DNA from: JBBTQE01 sp038065775
GTDB taxonomy: Bacteria > Patescibacteriota > Patescibacteriia > Magasanikbacterales > GWA2-37-8
Length of the DNA stretch: 24,222 bases
Direction of reading: 5' to 3'
NCBI GenBank assembly: GCA_038065775.1
Contig: JBBTQE010000067.1
Coordinates: 1-24,222, forward strand
Below are positions 1 through 6,748 of this stretch, one piece after another; the first letter of the stretch is position 1; the number at the start of each line of letters is the position of its first letter. A model generated the notes under the pieces. That model searched no databases and was not told the origin of the DNA. It saw only the letters and a list, made by a program, of their open reading frames with translations. Both the position numbers and the translations under genes were made by a program.

Positions 1-22
1 ATGCAAAGAAGTAATTGAATAA
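1..22 (+). CDS. rplX: 50S ribosomal protein L24, 3' end only (partial)
   Basis: Only the last six codons and the stop are inside the window: reading from base 2 gives CKEVIE followed by TAA at 20-22. Bacterial L24 usually ends in a Cys-rich tail of the type CKKCGEVI(D/E), and L24 is the normal neighbour upstream of L5, so the tail and the position agree. The identification rests on six residues plus synteny. Another frame also closes nearby (TGA at 16-18) but gives no L24-like tail. Confidence 0.55.
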
Positions 23-26
23 AAGT

Positions 27-569
27 ATGTCCGTTAATTTATACGAAAAATTTAAAAAAGAAATCGCGCCGGCGCTGGCGAAACAGCTTGGTTATAAAAA
101 TATTATGCAGGCGCCGCGAGTAACCAAGGTGGTTATTAACGTGGGCGTCGGGAGATTTATTAAAGAACCTCATTTTATTGAGAATGTTGAAAATACTCTG
201 AAAAGAATAAGCGGGCAAAAGCCTGTGCGCACGAAGGCGAAGCAGTCTATTTCCAATTTTAAAATCAGAGAAGGAATGGAAATTGGAGTCGTGGTAACTT
301 TGCGTGGACCGAGGATGTATCAGTTTTTGGAAAAACTTGTTTCAATCACATTGCCCAGGGTGCGCGACTTTAGGGGATTGAGCGATAAAAGTTTTGATAA
401 AAAAGGAAATTATTGCATGGGTTTTAAAGAGAACATGGCTTTTCCGGAAATTAAGGCTGAAGAAATTGAAAAAATTCATGGTTTGCAACTGATTATTAAG
501 ACTACGGCAAAGAACAAAGAAGAGGGGAAGGCGTTGTTAATCAGTTTAGGTTTTCCATTTGTAAAATAA
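27..569 (+). CDS. rplE: 50S ribosomal protein L5
   Basis: Large-subunit protein L5 of the central protuberance, which binds 5S rRNA. The 180-residue product has the usual family length and shows the L5 signatures VTKVVINVGVG near residues 33-43, GQKPVRTKAKQSISNFKIRE in the middle and the C-terminal GLQLIIKTTAKNKEEGKALL. I start it at ATG 27, four bases after the L24 stop, rather than at the in-frame TTG at 15, because 15 would overlap L24 and add residues not typical of L5. There is no Shine-Dalgarno upstream. It is part of the spc-type operon and is followed by an 83-bp spacer holding the first copy of the hairpin repeat. Confidence 0.95.
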   Translation: MSVNLYEKFKKEIAPALAKQLGYKNIMQAPRVTKVVINVGVGRFIKEPHFIENVENTLKRISGQKPVRTKAKQSISNFKIREGMEIGVVVTLRGPRMYQFLEKLVSITLPRVRDFRGLSDKSFDKKGNYCMGFKENMAFPEIKAEEIEKIHGLQLIIKTTAKNKEEGKALLISLGFPFVK

Positions 570-570
570 T

Positions 571-655
571 TCATATGGGCTACGCCACATATAAACTCAT
601 TCATTCGGAAATAATTAATCAAGATTAATCATTTCGCTCACTCATTTCGTTTATG
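571..655 (+). repeat. Two-hairpin intergenic repeat, copy A (rplE-rpsZ)
   Basis: Small hairpin: ATATG (573-577) and CATAT (588-592) around GGCTACGCCA. Larger imperfect hairpin: basal stem ATAAAC (591-596) with GTTTAT (649-654); inner stem ATTAATC (614-620) with GATTAAT (623-629), continued by a further AAAT/ATTT-type pairing. The 19-mer CTCACTCATTTCGTTTATG at 637-655 ends in the rpsZ start codon and recurs exactly at 1950-1968. Related copies lie at 1861-1968 and 6246-6323. Confidence 0.7.
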
Positions 656-838
656 GCTACACAATCACAAATCGCAAAATCGGCAAGGAAACCAAAATTT
701 TCCACCAGAATAGTCAGACGATGCTGGAAATGCGGAAGATCAAGAGGATATATGGGAGAGTTTGGTTTGTGCAGAATTTGTTTTAGAGAACTTGCGAATC
801 AGGGAAAAATCCCGGGCGTAAGAAAATCAAGCTGGTAA
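653..838 (+). CDS. rpsZ: 30S ribosomal protein S14, zinc-binding (type Z)
   Basis: Small-subunit head protein S14 in its short zinc-ribbon form: 61 residues, with Cys24-x2-Cys27 and Cys40-x2-Cys43 as the four zinc ligands and the classic C-terminus GKIPGVRKSSW. Its place between L5 and S8 is canonical. The start ATG is the last part of hairpin repeat copy A, so the initiation codon is predicted to lie in the 3' strand of a stem. No Shine-Dalgarno is present. Confidence 0.96.
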   Translation: MATQSQIAKSARKPKFSTRIVRRCWKCGRSRGYMGEFGLCRICFRELANQGKIPGVRKSSW

Positions 839-885
839 ATATTTTTATTATTAACATTTTCAAACAATAAAATTAAGAAATAATT

Positions 886-1275
886 ATGATGACCGATCCA
901 ATCGCTGACATGTTAACCAGAATTCGCAACGCCTCAATGATTAACAAGAAAGAGGTGTTGGTTCCATTTTCCAAGATAAAATTTGGGATAGCGGAAATTT
1001 TGGTTAAGAATGGGTATTTGGAAAAAGTTGAAGAGAAAAAGGAAAAACATCCTTATCTTTTGCTTACTTTAAAATACAGCAGAGGAGCCACAGCGATAAA
1101 CAATATTAAGAGAATCAGCAAACCTGGACATAGGCAATATGTTAAGGCCGATGAAATAGAAAGGGTTTTAAGCGGGTTTGGTTTAGCGATTTTATCAACA
1201 CCAAGAGGGTTGATGACAAATGACGACGCAAGAAAAGCCAAGGTTGGCGGAGAAGTAATTTGTGAAGTCTTTTAA
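886..1275 (+). CDS. rpsH: 30S ribosomal protein S8
   Basis: S8 binds the central domain of 16S rRNA and is an early assembly protein; in E. coli it also represses the spc operon. The 129-residue product begins MMTDPIADMLTRIRNA and ends STPRGLMTNDDARKAKVGGE..CEVF, both hallmark S8 segments. Two ATGs are adjacent (886 and 889) and either could be used. The upstream spacer (839-885) is AT-rich, without the hairpin repeat and without a recognisable ribosome binding site. L6 follows after 11 bp. Confidence 0.96.
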   Translation: MMTDPIADMLTRIRNASMINKKEVLVPFSKIKFGIAEILVKNGYLEKVEEKKEKHPYLLLTLKYSRGATAINNIKRISKPGHRQYVKADEIERVLSGFGLAILSTPRGLMTNDDARKAKVGGEVICEVF

Positions 1276-1286
1276 TTTAAAACAGT

Positions 1287-1835
1287 ATGTCTAGAATCGG
1301 CAAAAAAAGAATAGTGATTCCTCCCGGTGTTACTGCCGGCATTGAAGGCAACGAACTTTGTGTGAAAGGACCGAAGGGCGAATTAAGATTACGGGTGCAT
1401 CCGCATGTTACTTTGGTTTTTGAAAATAATGGCATTGAATTAAAAATTCAGAACGAAAACAGCAAGCAGGATCGCGCTTTGTGGGGTACTTTTGGAAGTT
1501 TGACAGGCAATCTCATCAAGGGAGTTACTGAAGGTTTCAAAAAGCAATTGGAAATCAACGGGGTTGGTTATAAGGCCGCGATGAAAGGCCAAAATCTGAC
1601 GTTGGAGGTTGGTTTTTCTCATCCGGTGGAAATTAAATCGTTGGAAGGAATTAAATTTTCAGTTGAAAAAAATATTATTACTATTGAGGGAGCTGACAAA
1701 CATTTAGTTGGAGAACTGGCCGCGCAGATAAGAAGAGTAAAAAAACCAGAGCCTTATAAAGGGAAGGGCATAAAGTATATTGACGAGGTAGTGCGAAGAA
1801 AGGCAGGAAAGACTGCGGCGAAAAGCGCCACCTAA
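1287..1835 (+). CDS. rplF: 50S ribosomal protein L6
   Basis: L6 sits near the GTPase-associated region of the large subunit. The 182-residue product starts MSRIGKKRIVIPPGV, has the repeated L6 fold (GPKGEL near residue 29 and the NGVGYKA segment near residue 91) and ends with the conserved EPYKGKGIKY near residue 151 followed by a Lys/Ala-rich tail. Length and order (S8-L6-L18) are canonical. The 130-bp spacer downstream holds the longest copy of the hairpin repeat, separating it from L18. Confidence 0.96.
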   Translation: MSRIGKKRIVIPPGVTAGIEGNELCVKGPKGELRLRVHPHVTLVFENNGIELKIQNENSKQDRALWGTFGSLTGNLIKGVTEGFKKQLEINGVGYKAAMKGQNLTLEVGFSHPVEIKSLEGIKFSVEKNIITIEGADKHLVGELAAQIRRVKKPEPYKGKGIKYIDEVVRRKAGKTAAKSAT

Positions 1836-1968
1836 TCATTTCACTCATTCATTTCATTTATATAGTTTCACATATAAACTAATTCGTTCATAAATAATTT
1901 AATTCGAAAATAATTGAGCAAGCTCACTATTTTCTCATAAATTATTTAACTCACTCATTTCGTTTATG
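1836..1968 (+). repeat. Two-hairpin intergenic repeat, copy B (rplF-rplR), long palindrome plus fragment
   Basis: The basal stem ATAAAC (1874-1879) pairs with GTTTAT (1962-1967) and the arms are symmetric about 1920.5. The inner arms pair imperfectly over most of their length, closing on TGAGC (1915-1919) and GCTCA (1922-1926). Just upstream, TATAT (1861-1865 region) and ATATA (1872-1876) form the small hairpin equivalent to that of copy A. CTCACTCATTTCGTTTATG (1950-1968) is identical to copy A and ends in the rplR start codon. Bases 1836-1860 carry an extra degenerate CACTCATTCATTTC fragment. Confidence 0.7.
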
Positions 1969-2340
1969 AAAAGATTAATAAACAAATCAAAAAATAAATT
2001 AAGACAAATCAGACATGCTAGAGTCAGGAAGAGCGTGATTGGGACCGCGGCCGTGCCTCGTTTATCTGTCTGTAGAAGTTTAAAATCAATGATTGTCCAG
2101 ATTATTGATGATCAGTCAGGCAAGACTTTGTGTTATGTGTCCGGTAAAGAAGCGGCCAAAGTAAAAACCGGCGATAAAAATGGAAAAGTTGGCCAGAGTT
2201 ATATTTTGGGAAAAAAAATGGCTGAAAAAGCAAAAGAAAAAGGCATAACAAAAGTCGTTTTTGACAGAGGCGGTTATAAATATCATGGCAGAGTTAAGGC
2301 CGTTGCTGATGGAGCAAGAGAAGGCGGCTTAAATTTTTAA
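1966..2340 (+). CDS. rplR: 50S ribosomal protein L18
   Basis: L18 binds 5S rRNA and, with L5, anchors it in the central protuberance. The product is 124 residues with a basic N-terminus, the PRLSVCRSLKSMIVQIIDD strand and the C-terminal KVVFDRGGYKYHGRVKA..DGAREGGLNF, the strongest L18 signature. Its ATG coincides with the end of hairpin repeat copy B, giving it the same sequence upstream of the start codon as rpsZ. S5 follows after 14 bp. Confidence 0.96.
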   Translation: MKRLINKSKNKLRQIRHARVRKSVIGTAAVPRLSVCRSLKSMIVQIIDDQSGKTLCYVSGKEAAKVKTGDKNGKVGQSYILGKKMAEKAKEKGITKVVFDRGGYKYHGRVKAVADGAREGGLNF

Positions 2341-2354
2341 TTGGTTAAAAATAT

Positions 2355-2882
2355 ATGAGAAAATCAATGGGCAGGAGACATGACAAGCGCGAGAAGCCAG
2401 AGATGGATCAGTTTGTCTTGGATTTAAGCAGGGTTACGCGCGTCACAAAAGGCGGGAAACATTTGAGTTTCCGAGCGTGCGTTATAATTGGCGATCGTAA
2501 AGGCAAGGTCGGTTTTGGTTTGGCAAAGGGGAAAGATGTGCAGATGGGGGTTGAGAAGGCTGTCCATCAGGCCAAAAAACACATGATAACAGTTCCAATT
2601 GTAAACGAAACCATACCCCACTCTGTTTCATATAAATTCAAAGCGGCCGTAATTCTTTTGAAACCAGCGCCAAAAGGGTCCGGTATTATCGCGGGAGGGG
2701 CTGTAAGAGCTCTTTTGGAATTGGCTGGCGTGCCGAATGTGTCGTCAAAGATTTTAGGCAAGACAAAAAATAAAGTGACCATTGTTAAGGCCGTTTTTGA
2801 GGCGTTGCAAATATTCAAACAAGAATCTTTAAAAAAAGTCGGCGAAAAGGCACCGGTAATAGTTGAGCCGAAAATTCAGTAA
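2355..2882 (+). CDS. rpsE: 30S ribosomal protein S5
   Basis: S5 is a decoding-fidelity protein of the small subunit. The 175-residue product contains the N-terminal double-stranded RNA-binding fold (RVTRVTKGGKHLSFRACVII and GKVGFGLAKGKDV, roughly residues 26-66) and the C-terminal S5 domain with GSGIIAGGAVRALLELAGV near residues 108-126. The first ATG at 2355 is used; an internal ATG at 2367 (MGRRHD) is a possible alternative. In most bacteria rpmD (L30) follows; here there are only 27 bp before L15, so L30 is absent. Confidence 0.96.
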   Translation: MRKSMGRRHDKREKPEMDQFVLDLSRVTRVTKGGKHLSFRACVIIGDRKGKVGFGLAKGKDVQMGVEKAVHQAKKHMITVPIVNETIPHSVSYKFKAAVILLKPAPKGSGIIAGGAVRALLELAGVPNVSSKILGKTKNKVTIVKAVFEALQIFKQESLKKVGEKAPVIVEPKIQ

Positions 2883-2909
2883 GTTTCTTTCTTAATTCAA
2901 AAAAGAATT

Positions 2910-3350
2910 ATGGCATTATACATTCACACAATTAAACCGGCTAAAGGTTCAAAGCATTCCAGGAAACTTATCGGCCGAGGCAACGCGTCAGGCCATGGCA
3001 CATCTTCTGGAAGGGGCGGAAAGGGTCAGACAGCGAGATCCGGAGGCCGCAGAGGGCTTGTTTTAAAGAGTTTTAAATTTTTGATGCAATCAACCAAGAA
3101 ATTGAGAGGTTTTAAGAGCCTTAAGGAAAAACCCGCTGAAATTTATTTGAGCGATTTATCCAAAAGATTTAATGATGGCGAAGTTGTAAATTTGATGACT
3201 TTGAAGGAAAGGAGTATAATTAATGATACGGCGAAATCCGCAAAAATAGTTTCAACCGGGCAAATAGAGAAGAAGTTAAAGGTGGAAGGAATTTTGTGCA
3301 CAGCCCAAGCCAAAGAGAAATTGTTGGCGGCTGGATGTGAAATCAAATAG
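2910..3350 (+). CDS. rplO: 50S ribosomal protein L15
   Basis: L15 is a late-assembling large-subunit protein lining the tunnel region. The 146-residue product opens with the Gly/Arg-rich extension typical of the family (KGSKHSRKLIGRGNASGHGT, then GRGGKGQTARSGG) and ends in an L18e/L15-type fold with KVEGILCTAQAKEKLLAAGCEI. It directly follows S5 with no L30 between them and precedes secY by 35 bp, the standard order. Confidence 0.95.
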   Translation: MALYIHTIKPAKGSKHSRKLIGRGNASGHGTSSGRGGKGQTARSGGRRGLVLKSFKFLMQSTKKLRGFKSLKEKPAEIYLSDLSKRFNDGEVVNLMTLKERSIINDTAKSAKIVSTGQIEKKLKVEGILCTAQAKEKLLAAGCEIK

Positions 3351-3385
3351 CGTCAAAATCAAAATTTGATATTATTTTCTTCATT

Positions 3386-4663
3386 ATGTGGAACAAAATC
3401 CAACAAGTTTGGAAGATAAAAGACATCAGGAATAAAATTTTATTTGTCGTCGCGATGCTTGTTGTGTTCAGAATTATTGCCCACATTCCGATTCCGGGCG
3501 TGAATTTAGAAAATCTTAGGAATTTTTTGGCCGGCAATCAAATACTCGGTCTTCTTGATATTTTTTCCGGAGGCACGATGAAGAATTTTTCCATTGTGAT
3601 GCTTGGCGTTGGGCCGTATATCACCGCGTCAATTATTTTCCAACTTTTGACGATGATCGTTCCAAGTTTGGAGGAGTTGTCAAAAGAAGGGGAATCTGGA
3701 CAGCAGAAAATAAATATGTACACGAGATTGCTGACCGTGCCATTGGCTTTTTTGCAATCTTTCGCCATGATCAGGTTGTTAAACAGCAGTTCCAGACTGC
3801 CGGTGCTGACCGACCTTGATACTTTTCGTTTGATTGCCACCATGGCGACAATCACCGCCGGAACCATGTTTTTGATGTGGATTGGCGAGCTTATTACTGA
3901 AAAAAAAGTTGGAAATGGCATATCGCTTTTGATTTTTGCCGGCATTGTTTCCGCTTTGCCGGGTTCAATCAGAAACGCTTTGATAAATTACAATCCTTCA
4001 GATTTTTATACTTTTGTTTTGTTTGGAATTTTAGCAATTTTAACGGTGGTAGGAGTTGTATTTATAAATGAAGGGCAAAGAAATATACCGGTAAATTATG
4101 CTAAACAAGTAAGAGGCAACCGCATGTATGGCGGCAATTCAACTCATCTGCCTTTGCGAGTGAACATGTCCGGAGTTATCCCAATCATATTCGCCGTGTC
4201 ACTGGCGACTTTCCCGCCTCTTATCGCCCAGTTTTTTGCCCGCGCCGATACTGCTTGGGTAGCGAATGGAGCCGTGAATATAATTAATCTTTTTCAGAAT
4301 CAGCTTTTTTACGGTGCCTTGTATTTTTTGCTTGTGTTTGGTTTTACATATTTCTATACAGCCGTCATTTTTCATCCTCAAAAAATCGCCGAGAATTTGC
4401 AGAAGCAAGGCGGGTTTATTCCTGGAATCAGACCTGGCAATGAAACAGAAAAGTATCTTGGCCAGACCATGAGCAGAATTAATCTTACCGGCGCTTTGTT
4501 TTTGGGTTTAATAGCGATCATGCCTTTATTTTTGCAGTATTTTATGGGTACTCAAAATTTAGCTATTGGCGGAACCAGCCTGCTTATCGTGGTGTCTGTG
4601 GCAATTGAAACAGCAAAACAGATTGACGCGCAGGTGACTATGCACGCGTACGACCAGATATAG
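3386..4663 (+). CDS. secY: Protein translocase subunit SecY
   Basis: SecY is the pore-forming subunit of the SecYEG protein-conducting channel in the cytoplasmic membrane. The 425-residue product is of normal length, with about ten hydrophobic segments. It shows the first-helix IPIPGVN motif (about residues 35-41), the plug-region LLDIFSGGTMKNFSIVMLGV, the GNGISLLIFAGIVS segment in the fifth helix region, and the cytosolic loop LRVNMSGVIPIIFA that precedes TM7, with the QGGFIPGIRPG loop later. It ends the ribosomal transcription unit and is followed by an intrinsic terminator at 4720-4743. Confidence 0.97.
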   Translation: MWNKIQQVWKIKDIRNKILFVVAMLVVFRIIAHIPIPGVNLENLRNFLAGNQILGLLDIFSGGTMKNFSIVMLGVGPYITASIIFQLLTMIVPSLEELSKEGESGQQKINMYTRLLTVPLAFLQSFAMIRLLNSSSRLPVLTDLDTFRLIATMATITAGTMFLMWIGELITEKKVGNGISLLIFAGIVSALPGSIRNALINYNPSDFYTFVLFGILAILTVVGVVFINEGQRNIPVNYAKQVRGNRMYGGNSTHLPLRVNMSGVIPIIFAVSLATFPPLIAQFFARADTAWVANGAVNIINLFQNQLFYGALYFLLVFGFTYFYTAVIFHPQKIAENLQKQGGFIPGIRPGNETEKYLGQTMSRINLTGALFLGLIAIMPLFLQYFMGTQNLAIGGTSLLIVVSVAIETAKQIDAQVTMHAYDQI

Positions 4664-4719
4664 GGCGGTGTTTTTTAGACTTGCGCAGAATTGATTAAAA
4701 TCCAACGAAGTGATAAAAT

Positions 4720-4743
4720 AAAGTGGCAAAAATGCCACTTTTT
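4720..4743 (+). terminator. Intrinsic terminator after secY
   Basis: A perfect 9-bp stem, AAAGTGGCA (4720-4728) with TGCCACTTT (4733-4741), around an AAAA loop and ending in five Ts. It closes the ribosomal/secY unit and separates it from adk, although the U-tract is short and read-through is possible. Confidence 0.65.
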
Positions 4744-4777
4744 AAGTTTTAAATTGGCATTAAAAGTAAGGCATGCT

Positions 4778-5449
4778 ATGAAGAATATTGTAATAATGAT
4801 AGGCGCTCCTGGGTCTGGCAAAGGAACGCAGGCCAAGCTGGCCGCTCAAAGACATCAATTTTTGCATATTTCAAGCGGAGATTTGCTTAGGAGTCTGGCG
4901 ATAAAGAAAAAATTAAATGCGAGCGAAAAAAAAGCCGTGAATTTAATGAGGCAAGGAAAGTTGGTGCCGGACAGGATAATTTTTGGGCTTGTGTTTGAAA
5001 GAATAATTTTTGGTTTAAAAAATAACAATGGCGTAGTGCTTGACGGGGCTGTAAGGAATTTAGAACAAGCCAAAGGCTTCCGGCAATTTTTTGAAGATAA
5101 TTCATTTGAAAATCAAGTATTAGTGTTGGAAATCCATATTTCTGATGAGGAGTCTTTTGATCGCCTGACAAAGAGGCGCGTTTGTGTTAAATGTGGAGAA
5201 ATTATTCCTTGGTTGCCGGCGACCAAAAATTTTAAAGTTTGCGCCAAGTGTGGCGGTGACTTAAAAGCCAGGCAAGATGATGGCGCAATGGTGATTAAGG
5301 AAAGAATTAAAAAGCAGGGAAACGCGGCAATTAAAAAAATTTTGGAATATTATAAAAAAATTGGGAAGATTGAAAAAATTAACGGCGAGCAGGATATTGG
5401 AAAAGTTCAACAAGATATTGATCGCGTATTAAGAAATTATGTTGATTAA
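4778..5449 (+). CDS. adk: Adenylate kinase, zinc-type LID
   Basis: Cytosolic kinase interconverting ATP + AMP and 2 ADP. The product is 223 residues from ATG 4778. A P-loop is seen at residues 9-17 (GAPGSGKGT), the AMP-binding SSGDLLR at 32-38, and a long LID with four Cys zinc ligands (C136, C139, C155, C158) followed by QDDGAMVIKERI. I reject the frame's earlier TTG at 4691 because the added 29 residues precede the P-loop with no counterpart in the family and run through the terminator hairpin. A weak purine-rich TAAGG lies upstream of ATG 4778, one of the few possible ribosome binding sites here. Oddity: the near-universal DGFPR motif reads DGAVRN (residues 89-94). It overlaps map by 11 bp. 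Confidence 0.92.
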   Translation: MKNIVIMIGAPGSGKGTQAKLAAQRHQFLHISSGDLLRSLAIKKKLNASEKKAVNLMRQGKLVPDRIIFGLVFERIIFGLKNNNGVVLDGAVRNLEQAKGFRQFFEDNSFENQVLVLEIHISDEESFDRLTKRRVCVKCGEIIPWLPATKNFKVCAKCGGDLKARQDDGAMVIKERIKKQGNAAIKKILEYYKKIGKIEKINGEQDIGKVQQDIDRVLRNYVD

Positions 5450-6245
5450 ATCTCAAGAAGAAATAAAATTGATTAAAAAAGGCGGTAAACTGATTGGGGA
5501 AATTTTGGATAAGCTGTCAAAAATGTGCAAACCCGGCGTATCCACTTTTGAAATTGATCAGGCGGCGGAGAAAATGATTTTTGAGGTCGGCGGGAGGCCG
5601 TCTTTTAAAGGGTATAAAATAAGACACGAAGATATTCCATTTCCGAACGCGATTTGCGCCTCAAGAAATCATGAGTTGGTGCATGGAATCGCGAAAAAGG
5701 ACGCAATTTTAAAAAATGGCGATATTTTTAGCATAGATATCGGAATGGAATGGCCGTATAAAAAAGGACAAAAATCGCAAGGGTTTTATACAGATACGGC
5801 GCTCACTGTTCCGATTGGAAAAATTCCGGATAAAACCAGAAAATTATTAAACGTGACGCAAGAGTCGTTGGAAGTTGCGATAGGCGCGATAAGGCCCGGT
5901 AATTCCGTGGCCGATATTGGCAAAGCGGTGGAAGAATATGTTAAATCTCAAGGAAAGTATGGAATTGTTAGGGATCTTGTAGGCCATGGTGTCGGGCATG
6001 CGGTTCATGAAGAGCCGAGAATCCCAAATTTTTACGATAAGGCGCTTGAGTTTTTTGTTTTAAAGCCCGGAATGGTGATCGCTATAGAACCGATGATTTC
6101 GGTAGGCGGTTGGAAAATTAAAACAGCGGATGATGGCTGGACAGTTGAAATGTCGGATGGTTCTTTGTGCGCGCATTTTGAACATACTATAGTAGTAACA
6201 AAGACTGGAAATTTAGTTGCGACGCGGAGACCATGTGAAATATAA
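5439..6245 (+). CDS. map: Methionine aminopeptidase, type I
   Basis: Removes the initiator methionine from nascent proteins using a dinuclear metal site. The 268-residue product has all five expected metal ligands: D100 (SIDIG), D119 (TDTA), H183 (GHGVG), E217 (IEPM) and E248 (FEHT); H82 (ELVHGI) and H190 fit the substrate-binding histidines. There is a small insertion between the two Asp ligands (EWPYKKGQKSQ, about residues 104-114) compared with E. coli Map. It overlaps the 3' end of adk by 11 bp in another frame, so the two are probably translationally coupled. infA and the rpsM cluster, which often follow map, are not here; ruvX follows instead. Confidence 0.95.
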   Translation: MLIKSQEEIKLIKKGGKLIGEILDKLSKMCKPGVSTFEIDQAAEKMIFEVGGRPSFKGYKIRHEDIPFPNAICASRNHELVHGIAKKDAILKNGDIFSIDIGMEWPYKKGQKSQGFYTDTALTVPIGKIPDKTRKLLNVTQESLEVAIGAIRPGNSVADIGKAVEEYVKSQGKYGIVRDLVGHGVGHAVHEEPRIPNFYDKALEFFVLKPGMVIAIEPMISVGGWKIKTADDGWTVEMSDGSLCAHFEHTIVVTKTGNLVATRRPCEI

Positions 6246-6323
6246 TTATATGGGTTACGCCGCATATATACTCATTCGCTCATAAATAATTTTTTTAGAA
6301 AATAATTTGGCAAGTCGTATATG
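6246..6323 (+). repeat. Two-hairpin intergenic repeat, copy C (map-ruvX)
   Basis: The small hairpin ATATGGGTTACGCCGCATAT matches copy A at 18 of 20 positions. The basal stem of the larger hairpin is ATATAC (6266-6271) with GTATAT (6317-6322), against ATAAAC/GTTTAT in copies A and B: a compensatory pair change. The inner stem AAATAATTTT (6284-6293) pairs with AAAATAATTT (6299-6308) at 9 of 10 positions. The element again ends in the next start codon, that of ruvX. Confidence 0.65.
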
Positions 6324-6704
6324 AATTTTCTCGCGATAGATTTTGGAACAAAAAATATAGGACTTGCCTGGGCGCAAGAAGGCATTGACGTTGTTTTGCC
6401 GTTCGGCATCATAAAAAATTCTGATAAAACAAGCGATGATTTGCCAAATTTAATAAAAAAAGAAAAAATTGATAAAGTGATAATTGGTTTGCCGACTGGT
6501 CTGGACGGGTCGGAGACGGTAAATACCGCGAGGGTAAGAGAATTTGCTCGGATTTTAGAGGACGCAATCGGATTTAAGATTGAGTTTGTAAATGAAATGT
6601 TTTCTTCGCAAATGGCTGATCGTTCTGGCGCGGAAGGCGCAAGCCGAGATGAAAAATCGGCAATGACAATACTTAGGAGTTATTTAGACAGTTTTAAAAA
6701 ATAA
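6321..6704 (+). CDS. ruvX: YqgF/RuvX-family putative Holliday junction resolvase
   Basis: RNase H-fold nuclease of the YqgF/RuvX family, linked in other bacteria to 16S rRNA 5'-end maturation and to Holliday junction resolution. The 127-residue product has the family's usual length and motifs: DFGTKNIGLAWA with the first acidic residue D7, VIIGLPTGLDGSE (53-65), FVNEMFSS with E92, and D110 in SRDEKSAMTILRSYLD. The acidic triad is intact. Its start codon lies in hairpin repeat copy C. It is followed by a 44-bp spacer with a repeat remnant and then the MgtE_N/CBS gene. Confidence 0.9.
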   Translation: MNFLAIDFGTKNIGLAWAQEGIDVVLPFGIIKNSDKTSDDLPNLIKKEKIDKVIIGLPTGLDGSETVNTARVREFARILEDAIGFKIEFVNEMFSSQMADRSGAEGASRDEKSAMTILRSYLDSFKK

Positions 6705-6748
6705 AGGCTCCTCTTTGCTTTTCCCTTACTCATTTCGTAAATAAAAAT

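Noticed and set aside
1864..1880. parS-like sequence (GTTTCAC followed by AAAC)
   Set aside because: It shares only the left half with the parS consensus TGTTTCACGTGAAACA and is fully explained as part of hairpin repeat copy B. No real parS was found in the window.
3538..3945. 135-codon minus-strand frame within secY
   Set aside because: It lies wholly inside secY and shows no recognisable protein features.
4691..4777. N-terminal extension of adenylate kinase
   Set aside because: It needs a TTG start, runs through the terminator hairpin and adds 29 residues before a P-loop that normally lies at the N-terminus.
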